DNA of 64,000 nt from contig JAILEM010000152.1 of NCBI GenBank assembly GCA_024687745.1, positions 36,809 through 100,808 on the forward strand, written 5' to 3'. The notes under the pieces were generated by a model. That model was not told the origin of the DNA and made no database searches. It saw only the letters and a list, made by a program, of their open reading frames with translations. This DNA is from Lachnospiraceae bacterium. Its GTDB lineage: Bacteria > Bacillota > Clostridia > Lachnospirales > Lachnospiraceae. Positions 32,683 through 41,248 of the stretch are shown here, piece by piece; the first letter of the stretch is position 1; every line of letters begins with the position of its first letter. The translations under genes and the position numbers were made by a program.

Positions 32683-34437
32683 ATGATCAAAACACTTGGT
32701 TCTCATATTAAGGAATACAAAAAACCGGCGCTTATGACACCGGTTTTTATGGTGCTTGAGGCACTGTTTGAAACCATTACTCCCCTTCTTATGTCCATGC
32801 TTGTTGATAATGGGGTAAATAAGGGGGATATGTCCTATATTTTCAGGATGGGAGGCGTAATGGTAATCTGTGCACTCCTTGGCCTTTTATCCGGACTTAT
32901 GGGAGGACTGACTGCGGCCACGGCCTCTACCGGATTTGCTAAAAATCTCCGAAGGGCGATGAATGACAACATCCAGAGATTTTCATTTTCGAATATCGAT
33001 AAGTTTTCGACCGCAGGGCTTGTTACAAGGCTTACAACAGATGTGACAAATGTACAGAACTCATTTCAGATGATATTAAGGATGTGCATCAGGGCTCCGT
33101 TTTCACTCATCTTTGCCATGGCAGCAGCCTTTATTGTCTCTGCCAGGGTGGCAAGCGTATATCTTGTCGCGATCATTATTCTGGCCTGTTTCCTTGCTTT
33201 GATAGTATCAAGAGCGATGGGGAGCTTCAGAAGAGTGTTTGAAAAGTATGACGCTCTTAATTCCACAATACAGGAAAATGTCGGCGCCATCAGAGTTGTT
33301 AAATCCTTTGTCAGGGAAGACTATGAGATAAGCAGGATGGAGAAGGCCGTTGACAATATATACAGGCTCTTTGTGAAGGCTGAGAGCATCGTTGTCTTAA
33401 ACGGCCCCGTTATGCAGCTTGCTGTCAATTCCTGTATCCTTATAATTGCCTGGATCGGGGCACGCATGATAGTTGCCGGATCTCTTACCACCGGTGATCT
33501 GATGGCTCTTTTGACATATTGCATGAATATCCTTATGAATCTTATGATGGTATCTATGATCTTTGTAATGATATCAATGTCCGTAGCTTCGGGAGAGAGG
33601 ATATGCGAAGTGCTTAACGAGGAACCGGATATAAAGAATCCAAATTCTCCGATAATGGAGGTAAGGGATGGAAGTATAAGGTTTGAAGATGTTGATTTTT
33701 CGTACAGTAAGGACGGAAGCGGGAAACCTGTCCTTAAGGATCTGGATTTTGAGATAAAAACAGGTGAAACAATAGGAATGATAGGCCCCACCGGTTCGGG
33801 AAAATCCTCGCTGATAAGTCTTATAAGCCGTCTTTATGATACCACTCAGGGAACTGTCTATGTCGGCGGAGAAGATGTCAGAAGATATGATCTTGAAGTA
33901 TTAAGAAAGAATGTTTCCGTAGTATTACAGAATAATGTTCTGTTTTCGGGGAGCGTGATCGATAATCTGAAGTGGGGCGATCCCGATGCCTCAAGAGAGG
34001 AATGCATTGAAGCCTGCAGGCTTGCCTGTGCGGATGAGTTTATTGAGAATATGCCCGATAAGTATGATACAAAGATCGAGAGAGGCGGAAATAATGTTTC
34101 GGGAGGACAGAAGCAGAGGCTGTGTATTGCCAGGGCACTTCTTAAAAAACCGAAGATCCTGATACTCGATGATTCCACATCAGCTGTGGATACGGCAACG
34201 GATGCAAAGATAAGACAGGCATTTCTTGAAAAGATACCCGATGTTACAAAGATAATAATCGCGCAGAGAATATCCTCGGTGGAAAAGGCCGACAGGATCA
34301 TAGTGCTTGATGAAGGACGTATATCCGGATTTGATACACATGAAAATCTTTTGAAGGATAATGAGATCTACCGGGAGGTATATGAATCACAAACCGGCAA
34401 TGATGCCGACTTTGATCAGGCAGGAGGTGAAAGCTGA
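32683..34437 (+). CDS. ABC exporter half-transporter, degenerate-site subunit
   Basis: One half of a heterodimeric ABC exporter: six-helix transmembrane domain (about residues 15-310) and ATPase domain (about 335-575). Walker A is GPTGSGKSS and the signature loop is NVSGGQKQR. The Walker B region reads ILILDDSTSAVD, with Asp instead of the catalytic Glu, and the switch histidine is replaced by Gln (IIAQRISS). These are the hallmarks of the non-hydrolysing site partner in heterodimers such as TM287/288 or BmrCD. The TGA stop overlaps the ATG of the second half-transporter. Substrate is unknown; multidrug or peptide/lipid export are possible. ATG at 32683 follows AGAGG. Confidence 0.92.
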   Translation: MIKTLGSHIKEYKKPALMTPVFMVLEALFETITPLLMSMLVDNGVNKGDMSYIFRMGGVMVICALLGLLSGLMGGLTAATASTGFAKNLRRAMNDNIQRFSFSNIDKFSTAGLVTRLTTDVTNVQNSFQMILRMCIRAPFSLIFAMAAAFIVSARVASVYLVAIIILACFLALIVSRAMGSFRRVFEKYDALNSTIQENVGAIRVVKSFVREDYEISRMEKAVDNIYRLFVKAESIVVLNGPVMQLAVNSCILIIAWIGARMIVAGSLTTGDLMALLTYCMNILMNLMMVSMIFVMISMSVASGERICEVLNEEPDIKNPNSPIMEVRDGSIRFEDVDFSYSKDGSGKPVLKDLDFEIKTGETIGMIGPTGSGKSSLISLISRLYDTTQGTVYVGGEDVRRYDLEVLRKNVSVVLQNNVLFSGSVIDNLKWGDPDASREECIEACRLACADEFIENMPDKYDTKIERGGNNVSGGQKQRLCIARALLKKPKILILDDSTSAVDTATDAKIRQAFLEKIPDVTKIIIAQRISSVEKADRIIVLDEGRISGFDTHENLLKDNEIYREVYESQTGNDADFDQAGGES

Positions 34438-36374
34438 TGGCTGATGAAGGAAAAGTAAAAGAAATAAAGATGGGCCCCGGCAGACGTATGGCCCAGATGG
34501 GAAAAAAGCCAAGGATAGAGGATCCAAAGGGTATCATCAAAAGGATAGCAGGTTATGTCCTCAGGGATTATAAGTATCATCTTATATTTGTTGTGATATG
34601 CATATTCGGAAATGTACTCTGCAGTGTCAGGGGGATGATGTTTACAAAAACCCTTGTGGATACATATATAACTCCGCTCATGGGAGTATCGGATCCGGAT
34701 TTTTCACCCCTTGTTTTTGCCATAATAAGGATGGCCTGTATCTATCTTACCGGAATCATATGCAGCTTTGTATACAGTAAGCTGATGATCTATGTTACAC
34801 AGGGTACGCTTAAAAAACTGAGGATCGAGCTCTTTTCAAGGATGGAAAGGCTTCCCATAAGGTATTTCGATACGCATTCCCATGGAGATATCATGTCTGT
34901 CTATACCAATGACGTGGATACCTTAAGACAGATGATATCACAGGCTATGCCTCAGTTTCTCAACAGCTTTATAACCATAGTAAGTGTTCTTGTCAGCATG
35001 CTTTCCTTGAGCATACCGCTGACCTTTGTGACCTTATTCATGGTGTTTGTGATGCTCTTTGCAACTAAGCTCTCAGCCGGAAAGAGCGGAGAATATTTTA
35101 TAAAGCAGCAGAAATCCTTAGGGGAGTTAAACGGTCATATAGAGGAGATAATGAACGGACAGAAGGTTGTTAAGGTATTCTGTCATGAGGATGAGAGCAA
35201 AGAAAGATTTGATGAGCTTAACGAGGCCCTTTATGAAAGTGCGAGCTTTGCAAACAAATTCGTAAACATCTTAGGCCCCATAAACTCACAGATATCCAAT
35301 ATAAGCTACGTCCTTTGCGCAACAGTCGGAGGACTCCTTGCCATAAGCGGCTTCGGAGGATTCACACTTGGATCCTTAGCCAGCTATCTTACTTTAAACC
35401 GCAGCTTCACGATGCCGATAAACCAGATAAGCCAGCAGTTTAACTCTATCGTTATGGCTCTTGCCGGAGCGGAGAGGATATTTAAACTCATGGATGAGGA
35501 GCCTGAATCCGATGAGGGCTATGTTATGCTTGTAAATGTCAGAAAAGAGGGAGATGAACTCATCGAGTGTGACGAGAGGACAGATGTCTGGGCATGGAAG
35601 CATTATCATAAGGCAGATGATACTACCACATACACAGAGCTTAAGGGTGACGTGGTATTTGATGATGTGGATTTTGGCTATACAGAGGATAAGATGGTTC
35701 TCCATAACATAGAAATGTTTGCGACACCCGGACAGAAGATCGCCTTTGTCGGTTCCACTGGTGCCGGAAAGACCACAATAACCAATCTTATCAACAGATT
35801 TTATGATATACAGGATGGAAAGATAAGATATGACGGAATAAACATAAATAAGATAAAGAAGGATGATCTGAGAAGGTCTCTTGGAATGGTGCTTCAGGAT
35901 ACCAGACTCTTTACAGGGACGGTAAGGGAGAATATAAGATACGGAAGACTTGACGCCACCGACGAGGATGTCATAAAGGCTGCGAAGCTTGCAAATGCAG
36001 ATGGCTTTATTACCCGTCTCCCGCAGGGATATGATACCATGCTAAAATCCGACGGAGGGAGCCTCTCCCAGGGACAGAGACAGCTTCTTTCAATTGCAAG
36101 AGCTGCCATTGCCGATCCGCCGGTACTCATCCTTGATGAGGCCACCTCCTCCATAGATACAAGAACTGAAAAACTGGTACAGGCCGGAATGGATTCACTT
36201 ATGAAGGGCAGGACGACCTTTGTCATCGCCCACAGACTCTCTACAATAAAGAACAGTGACTGTATAATGGTGCTTGAAAAAGGGCGTATAATAGAAAGAG
36301 GGACTCATGATGAGCTCATGGAGCAAAAGGGACGTTATTACAGCCTTTATACGGGCAATATGGTGTCCGCCTGA
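34437..36374 (+). CDS. ABC exporter half-transporter, catalytic-site subunit
   Basis: The second half, 645 residues. A cytosolic N-terminal extension (about 40 residues with the basic PGRRMAQMGKKPR segment) precedes the six-helix transmembrane domain (about 45-330). A linker of about 70 residues contains an inserted stretch near residues 370-400. The ATPase domain carries Walker A STGAGKTT, signature LSQGQRQLLSIARA, Walker B VLILDEATSSID with the catalytic Glu, and the switch His in FVIAHRLST. It therefore completes the canonical site. Translationally coupled to the first subunit by the TGATG overlap. The pair is the typical Bacillota heterodimeric exporter; no resistance or biosynthetic gene nearby hints at the cargo. 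Confidence 0.93.
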   Translation: MADEGKVKEIKMGPGRRMAQMGKKPRIEDPKGIIKRIAGYVLRDYKYHLIFVVICIFGNVLCSVRGMMFTKTLVDTYITPLMGVSDPDFSPLVFAIIRMACIYLTGIICSFVYSKLMIYVTQGTLKKLRIELFSRMERLPIRYFDTHSHGDIMSVYTNDVDTLRQMISQAMPQFLNSFITIVSVLVSMLSLSIPLTFVTLFMVFVMLFATKLSAGKSGEYFIKQQKSLGELNGHIEEIMNGQKVVKVFCHEDESKERFDELNEALYESASFANKFVNILGPINSQISNISYVLCATVGGLLAISGFGGFTLGSLASYLTLNRSFTMPINQISQQFNSIVMALAGAERIFKLMDEEPESDEGYVMLVNVRKEGDELIECDERTDVWAWKHYHKADDTTTYTELKGDVVFDDVDFGYTEDKMVLHNIEMFATPGQKIAFVGSTGAGKTTITNLINRFYDIQDGKIRYDGININKIKKDDLRRSLGMVLQDTRLFTGTVRENIRYGRLDATDEDVIKAAKLANADGFITRLPQGYDTMLKSDGGSLSQGQRQLLSIARAAIADPPVLILDEATSSIDTRTEKLVQAGMDSLMKGRTTFVIAHRLSTIKNSDCIMVLEKGRIIERGTHDELMEQKGRYYSLYTGNMVSA

Positions 36375-36408
36375 GCTTTCTTTGGTATAAATGTATAAAA
36401 AATCCAAA

Positions 36409-36494
36409 TATTTTTGGTGAGTATTTTTGGTGGTTTGATGATATAACCATTTAATGAAGGGGAAATTTTAGCTTTTAATCTTTGTATTTTTGGG
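36409..36494 (+). repeat. Short TATTTTTGG repeats upstream of the EAL gene
   Basis: TATTTTTGGTG occurs at 36409-36419 and 36422-36432 (13-bp period). A third copy, TATTTTTGGG, lies at 36485-36494 next to the ribosome site of the gene at 36502. They may be regulator-binding sites or simply AT-rich drift. Confidence 0.35.
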
Positions 36495-36501
36495 AGTTTA
36501 G

Positions 36502-38418
36502 ATGCATAACAGTTTTTATTTTCATATCTGTGCTCTGCTGAATTTCATATTGTGTCTTCTTCTTATGAGGGGAAAAGGATTTGTAAAGCGCAAGAATGTG
36601 ATAATGCTGCTTATGATCATTGACTGTATTATCGCTACCTCGGCATCACTTATAAGTCATTTTCAGGTATTTACTTTTCTGGGGTTTGACAGGACTTCCG
36701 GTGTGGGAGATTTCTTTATATATATTTTTCATTTTTTCCATTGTATGCTTCCCTTGCTCTTCCTTTATTATGTGCTCCATCTTGCCGGACTGTGGAGCAG
36801 GATAAGCTCTCTTCAAAAAAAACTGCTGATCCTGCCCTGTTTAATATTCTATGCTGTCCTCTTTTCAAATCCCTTCAATTCCAGATCCTTTGTGATGGTG
36901 GCAGGGATATATCACAGGGGTGACGGGATACTTTTTGAATACATAGCCGCGGCGCTTTATATGGCTGTCTCTGCCCTGATCGTTGTAAGATATGCAAGGT
37001 CTATAGGGAAAAGAAGGGTAGTCAGTATGGTAGCCTTTCTGTTTGTGGTTGTGGCAGGTGTAGCCTTCCAGTTTTTTGTACCCGGTATCCAGATAGAGAA
37101 CTTCCTTGAATCGGTTGGTTTCCTTTGTATCCTTGCGACATCCGAAAACGATGCCGACCAGAGAGATTATATTACCGGAATGTATAACAGGGTGGCATTT
37201 GAAGAGGACAACATGAGGCTCATCAATGCATCCGCAGGATATACAGCCCTTATCTTCAGAATAGCCAATTTCAGCCATATTCTTACAACCATAGGTACAA
37301 AAAGGATGAATACGATGCTCAAAGATATGGGGAACTGGCTCAGATCAAACACAAAGAGAAGAGATTATCTTTATTATATAAATAACGGTGAATTTGCGAT
37401 AACAAGACTTTCAGGTGATGGAGAGCTTAAGAGCCTTGCCGGAAAGATCCTGGATGTTTTTAAGACCTACTGGAAGCTTGACGAGATATCGGTCGCGTTT
37501 GTGCCTGAGCTTTTTCTGATAGAGGTACCTAAGGATGCTTCGGAATTTGATGAGATAATCGCCATTGCAGAGACTGATTTTGTCGCTAAGCAGGAGGGAG
37601 GTTTCCTTCTTGAGGGAGCCTCGCTCAATGTTACAAAAAGAGGATTCGAGGTTGAGGCAGCTATCAGAAGAGGTCTTGAGAACAAGGCATTTCAGGTGTA
37701 TTATCAGCCAATATACGATAATACTTCAAATAGCTTTCATACAGCGGAAGCTCTGGCGCGTTACACAGACCCCCTGCTTGGCTTTATCAATCCCGATGAA
37801 TTTATATCTGTGGCTGAGAAAGCAGGACTTATTCCGGATATAGGGCTGAGTGTCTTTGAAACCGTATGCCGTGATTTTGCCGACAACAGTCTTAAGGAAG
37901 CGGGTATTGATTTTGTTGAGCTTAACGTATCCCCGGTACAGTGTCTTAAGAGTGATCTGGATATAGACTTTGAGAGGGTAATGAAGAAATACGGGGTAAG
38001 GCCCGAACAGATCAACCTTGAAATAACAGAGTCGGCATCTGATATAAGTTCCGACCTGGCTAAGGAAAACATAAATAAGCTTAAGAAGATAGGCTTTGAT
38101 TTTGCCCTTGATGATTACGGTACGGGTATTTCCAATATATCCTCGCTGTATGAGCTCAGGTTTTCGATAATAAAGATCGATAAGAGTATTCTGTGGAATG
38201 CCAAGAATGATGAACAGTCCAAACTCATACTGGACAGCATAATAAATATGATCCACGGTCTGGGCCTTAAGATAGTGATGGAAGGTGTGGAGACTGAAGA
38301 ACAGGTTAAGTATCTTAAGAACATGGGAGTTGAATATTTCCAGGGCTTCTATTATTCCAGACCTCTTGAAAAAAAGAAGTTTATATCATTCTGTAATAAT
38401 AACATTTCCTTGACATAG
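36502..38418 (+). CDS. Membrane c-di-GMP phosphodiesterase (degenerate GGDEF + EAL)
   Basis: A 638-residue protein with about seven N-terminal transmembrane helices (residues 5-225), a degenerate GGDEF domain (about 226-385; NNGEF stands at the active-site loop, so no cyclase activity) and a complete EAL domain (about 395-635). EAL catalytic and metal residues are all visible: EALAR, LNVSPVQC, NLEITES, DDYGTG, IKIDKS, EGVETEEQ and FQGFYYSRP. It should hydrolyse c-di-GMP to pGpG. The degenerate GGDEF may bind GTP as a regulator, as in other such fusions. ATG at 36502 with GGGAG just upstream. The promoter of the lysine operon overlaps its stop codon. Confidence 0.94.
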   Translation: MHNSFYFHICALLNFILCLLLMRGKGFVKRKNVIMLLMIIDCIIATSASLISHFQVFTFLGFDRTSGVGDFFIYIFHFFHCMLPLLFLYYVLHLAGLWSRISSLQKKLLILPCLIFYAVLFSNPFNSRSFVMVAGIYHRGDGILFEYIAAALYMAVSALIVVRYARSIGKRRVVSMVAFLFVVVAGVAFQFFVPGIQIENFLESVGFLCILATSENDADQRDYITGMYNRVAFEEDNMRLINASAGYTALIFRIANFSHILTTIGTKRMNTMLKDMGNWLRSNTKRRDYLYYINNGEFAITRLSGDGELKSLAGKILDVFKTYWKLDEISVAFVPELFLIEVPKDASEFDEIIAIAETDFVAKQEGGFLLEGASLNVTKRGFEVEAAIRRGLENKAFQVYYQPIYDNTSNSFHTAEALARYTDPLLGFINPDEFISVAEKAGLIPDIGLSVFETVCRDFADNSLKEAGIDFVELNVSPVQCLKSDLDIDFERVMKKYGVRPEQINLEITESASDISSDLAKENINKLKKIGFDFALDDYGTGISNISSLYELRFSIIKIDKSILWNAKNDEQSKLILDSIINMIHGLGLKIVMEGVETEEQVKYLKNMGVEYFQGFYYSRPLEKKKFISFCNNNISLT

Positions 38419-38438
38419 GTCTATGGCGGTGTTATCAT
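38410..38438 (+). promoter_or_regulatory. Promoter of the lysine-riboswitch/dapA transcript
   Basis: TTGACA at 38410-38415, a 17-base spacer and TATCAT at 38433-38438. It begins inside the last codons of the EAL gene. Transcription would start near 38445, just before the riboswitch. Confidence 0.8.
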
Positions 38439-38479
38439 TCAGATACATCAGAATACTGATGTTGTAGTTAATTTCATAG

Positions 38480-38655
38480 CAAAGATAGAGGTCGCGCTTT
38501 TTATGATTAGCATCCCGGACAGTGCTCGGAAGGATGAAGGGATGTGAAAGGAAACGGCGCCGAAGATTCAGGGGTGAGCACTCTGTTTCTGGGCATATAT
38601 CAAACAGGTATATGACTGTCATCAGTGAGTGATAATGATGGAGAGCTATCAGACT
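38480..38655 (+). ncRNA. Lysine riboswitch (L-box) aptamer
   Basis: Conserved L-box elements occur in order: AGATAGAGGTCGCG (38483-38496), GGGATGTGAAAGGAAACG (around 38539-38556), CGCCGAAG (around 38559-38566), TCTGGGCATAT (near 38588-38598), GACTGTCATCAG (38614-38625) and GGAGAGCTATC (38640-38650), which closes the basal stem with GATAG. It lies directly upstream of dapA, where lysine feedback is expected. Lysine binding should favour the terminator at 38681 and shut off dapA-dapB. Confidence 0.92.
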
Positions 38656-38680
38656 GGATTTTTTTGAAGTTGTATTGTTT

Positions 38681-38705
38681 AGCCGGCCATCGGGTCGGTT
38701 TTTTT
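38681..38705 (+). terminator. Lysine-riboswitch expression-platform terminator
   Basis: CCGGCC (38683-38688) pairs with GGTCGG (38693-38698, one G-U pair) over an ATCG loop, and TTTTTTT follows. It sits between the aptamer and dapA. A further T-run at 38659-38665 precedes it. Confidence 0.85.
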
Positions 38706-38784
38706 ACATCGAAGAGAAGATCTTTTTCCGGGAAGGGAAGGAGAGGGATCATCATTATCAGAACAAAAAACAGGAGGGAATAAA

Positions 38785-39669
38785 ATGGCAATTTTTAATG
38801 GATCGGGAGTGGCGATCTGTACACCTTTCAAAGAGGACGGGTCGGTTGATTATGAACTTTTTACGGAGCAGATAGAATATCAGATCAGGGGAAATACGGA
38901 TGCGATAATAGTGTGCGGAACGACAGGTGAATCAGCCTGCCTTGACCATGATGAACATCTTGAAGTCATCAGGCATTGCGTCAATGTAGTTAATAAAAGG
39001 ATCCCGGTCATAGCGGGAACGGGTTCGAACTGTACCGATACAGCTATATTCCTTTCAAAGGAAGCTCAGAAAATAGGAGCCGACGGACTTCTCCTTGTAA
39101 CTCCTTATTATAATAAGGCCACACAGAGGGGACTTATCGAGCACTATACCATGGTGGCAAAAGAGGTTGATATCCCTATGATCCTCTATAATGTTCCAAG
39201 CCGTACAGGTACCAATATACAGCCCGAAACAGCAGCCTCACTTGTGAAGAATGTTGATAATATCGTAGGGGTTAAGGAGGCCAGCGGTAATATATCCCAG
39301 GTCGTAAAGCTTATGCATCTCACAGACGGGGATATTGAATTATATTCCGGAAATGATGACCAGATAACTCCCCTGCTTTCGATGGGTGCAATAGGAGTTA
39401 TTTCCGTGCTGGCAAATATTGCTCCTTCACAGACTCATGATATAGTTGCCACATATCTGGAGGGAGATGTGAAGAAGAGTGCCCGTCTTCAGATGGATGC
39501 GGTTCCTTTATGCAATGCTCTCTTCTGTGAGGTAAATCCTATTCCTGTCAAGAAGGCCTTACAGTTGCAGGGAAGAGACAGGGGAGTACTGAGAAGACCT
39601 CTCTGTGAGATCGAACCTGAGCATGCAGAGCTTCTTGAAAAAACAATGAAAGAGTATGGGGTACTTTGA
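38785..39669 (+). CDS. dapA: 4-hydroxy-tetrahydrodipicolinate synthase
   Basis: It condenses pyruvate and aspartate semialdehyde, the first committed step of lysine and diaminopimelate synthesis, in the cytoplasm. The 294-residue TIM-barrel protein shows GTTGES (about residues 43-48), the catalytic Tyr in YNVPSRTGTN (about 133) and the Schiff-base Lys in GVKEASGN (about 161). All catalytic residues are present. The ATG at 38785 follows AGGAGGG. A lysine riboswitch with terminator precedes it. Its TGA stop overlaps the ATG of dapB, so the two are coupled. Confidence 0.97.
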   Translation: MAIFNGSGVAICTPFKEDGSVDYELFTEQIEYQIRGNTDAIIVCGTTGESACLDHDEHLEVIRHCVNVVNKRIPVIAGTGSNCTDTAIFLSKEAQKIGADGLLLVTPYYNKATQRGLIEHYTMVAKEVDIPMILYNVPSRTGTNIQPETAASLVKNVDNIVGVKEASGNISQVVKLMHLTDGDIELYSGNDDQITPLLSMGAIGVISVLANIAPSQTHDIVATYLEGDVKKSARLQMDAVPLCNALFCEVNPIPVKKALQLQGRDRGVLRRPLCEIEPEHAELLEKTMKEYGVL

Positions 39670-40424
39670 TGACAAACATAATATTGGTCGGATGCAACGG
39701 AAGAATGGGAAGGATGATAACAGAGACAGTCTTAGAGGATCCTCTTGTAAGTATAGCGGCCGGTGTTGATATAGCCGGAGGAAGGCTTTCGGATTATCCT
39801 GTTTTTACCGATATATATCAGGTTGATAAGGCTGCCGACTGCATCGTGGATTTCGGAAATGCCTCTGCGGTAAGCAGGGTAACTTCATACAGTATCGAAA
39901 AAGGAATCCCGCTTGTGGAATGTACCACAGGTCTTTCAGAGGAACAGTTAAACGGCCTTTGTGATGCATCAAAGTCAGTTGCAGTCTTAAGGTCTTCGAA
40001 TATGTCGATCGGAGTCAATATACTTGATAAGGTGCTAAAGGCTGTCAGCAGGACGCTTTATGAAACCGGATTTGATATCGAGATTGTTGAGAAGCATCAT
40101 AAAATGAAGCTTGATGCTCCCAGCGGAACAGCTGTCTCACTTGCGGAAACTATAAATGAAGCCTGCGGTGATGAGCTTGAATATGTATATGACAGAACCG
40201 GAGTAAGACAGAAAAGAGATAAGAAGGAGCTTGGAATATCGGCCATAAGAGGAGGCACCATAGTAGGCGATCATGATGTTATCTTTGCCGGACAGGATGA
40301 GGTGATAACCTTTTCACACAGGGCGTATTCAAGAGCCGTATTTGCAAAAGGAGCTATAGAGGCGGCCAAATTCCTAAGCGGAAGATCAGCGGGTTATTAT
40401 TCTATGTCAGATGTGATAAAATAG
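39669..40424 (+). CDS. dapB: 4-hydroxy-tetrahydrodipicolinate reductase
   Basis: It reduces the DapA product with NAD(P)H, the second step of the lysine/diaminopimelate branch. The 251-residue protein has a Rossmann motif GCNGRMGRM at the N terminus and the catalytic E-K-H-H-K-M-K-L-D-A-P-S-G-T-A signature (about residues 136-150). The start is the ATG at 39669, overlapping the dapA stop by one base; the TTG one codon upstream is in frame but unlikely. It is the last clearly lysine-related gene of the operon; hisA follows after 47 bases. Confidence 0.97.
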   Translation: MTNIILVGCNGRMGRMITETVLEDPLVSIAAGVDIAGGRLSDYPVFTDIYQVDKAADCIVDFGNASAVSRVTSYSIEKGIPLVECTTGLSEEQLNGLCDASKSVAVLRSSNMSIGVNILDKVLKAVSRTLYETGFDIEIVEKHHKMKLDAPSGTAVSLAETINEACGDELEYVYDRTGVRQKRDKKELGISAIRGGTIVGDHDVIFAGQDEVITFSHRAYSRAVFAKGAIEAAKFLSGRSAGYYSMSDVIK

Positions 40425-40471
40425 GTTATAATATAATAACGACACAGAATATGTATTGATGGAGAAACAAT

Positions 40472-41248
40472 TTGGAATTCAGACCATGTATAGATATACA
40501 TGACGGTAAAGTCAAGCAGATAGTCGGAGGCTCCATAAGTGACAGTACTCCGGATAAGCTTTTGTCAAACTTCGTATCTGACAGGGATGCCTTGTATTAT
40601 GCCTCATTATACAAAAGGTACGGACTAAAGGGAGGGCATATCGCTCTTTTAAACAGATCGGGTACGCAAGAATATGAGAGAGATACAGAGGAAGCCTGTA
40701 AGGCTCTTGCGGAATTTAAAGGCGGTCTTCAGATAGGCGGAGGAGTTAATGATGAGAATGCGGGAGGCTTTATTGATGCAGGAGCATCACATGTGATAGT
40801 CACTTCATTTATCTTTGAAGATAAGAAGCTTAGCATGAAAAGGCTTCAGAGATTAAAGGAAGCAGTCGGCAGAGAGCATATAGTGCTCGATCTTAGCTGC
40901 AGACTTAAGGATGAGAGGTATTTTGTTGTTACGGACAGATGGCAGACCTTTACGGAGGCAGAGGTTGAGCCGTCGCTTTTTGGTGTTTTATCGGAATACT
41001 GTGATGAGTTCCTGATACATGCTGCAGATATAGAGGGCCTTAAGGCTGGAATAGATGAAAGACTCATTGGGATACTTGGCTCGATACCCTATACCGTGAC
41101 CTATGCAGGCGGTGTTTCTTCCTATGAGGATATAGGACTGATAAAAAGACATGGCGGGGGAAGGGTAAATTTTACCATAGGAAGCGGACTTGATATATTT
41201 GGTGGGTCATTAAAACTTACGGAGGTGATCGAATGCACACGATCATGA
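40472..41248 (+). CDS. hisA: HisA, eukaryote-type ProFAR isomerase
   Basis: A 258-residue (beta/alpha)8-barrel enzyme that isomerises ProFAR to PRFAR in histidine synthesis. It starts FRPCIDIHDGKVKQIVGG and carries LQIGGGVNDENA and VTYAGGVSSYEDI. The first catalytic Asp is in CIDIHDGKVKQ, the second phosphate-binding loop in the GGV segments. Segments such as ASHVIVTSFIF and LDLSCRLKDERYFVVTDRWQTFT are typical of the yeast HIS6-like branch rather than ordinary bacterial HisA. The TTG at 40472 is the start, with GGAGA upstream. No other his gene is here; isolated hisA is unusual. Its end overlaps the HD-GYP gene by 16 bases. Confidence 0.88.
   Translation: MEFRPCIDIHDGKVKQIVGGSISDSTPDKLLSNFVSDRDALYYASLYKRYGLKGGHIALLNRSGTQEYERDTEEACKALAEFKGGLQIGGGVNDENAGGFIDAGASHVIVTSFIFEDKKLSMKRLQRLKEAVGREHIVLDLSCRLKDERYFVVTDRWQTFTEAEVEPSLFGVLSEYCDEFLIHAADIEGLKAGIDERLIGILGSIPYTVTYAGGVSSYEDIGLIKRHGGGRVNFTIGSGLDIFGGSLKLTEVIECTRS

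Noticed and set aside
37726..38256. 176-codon minus-strand frame inside the EAL domain
   Set aside because: Antisense to an intact EAL domain; no independent evidence.
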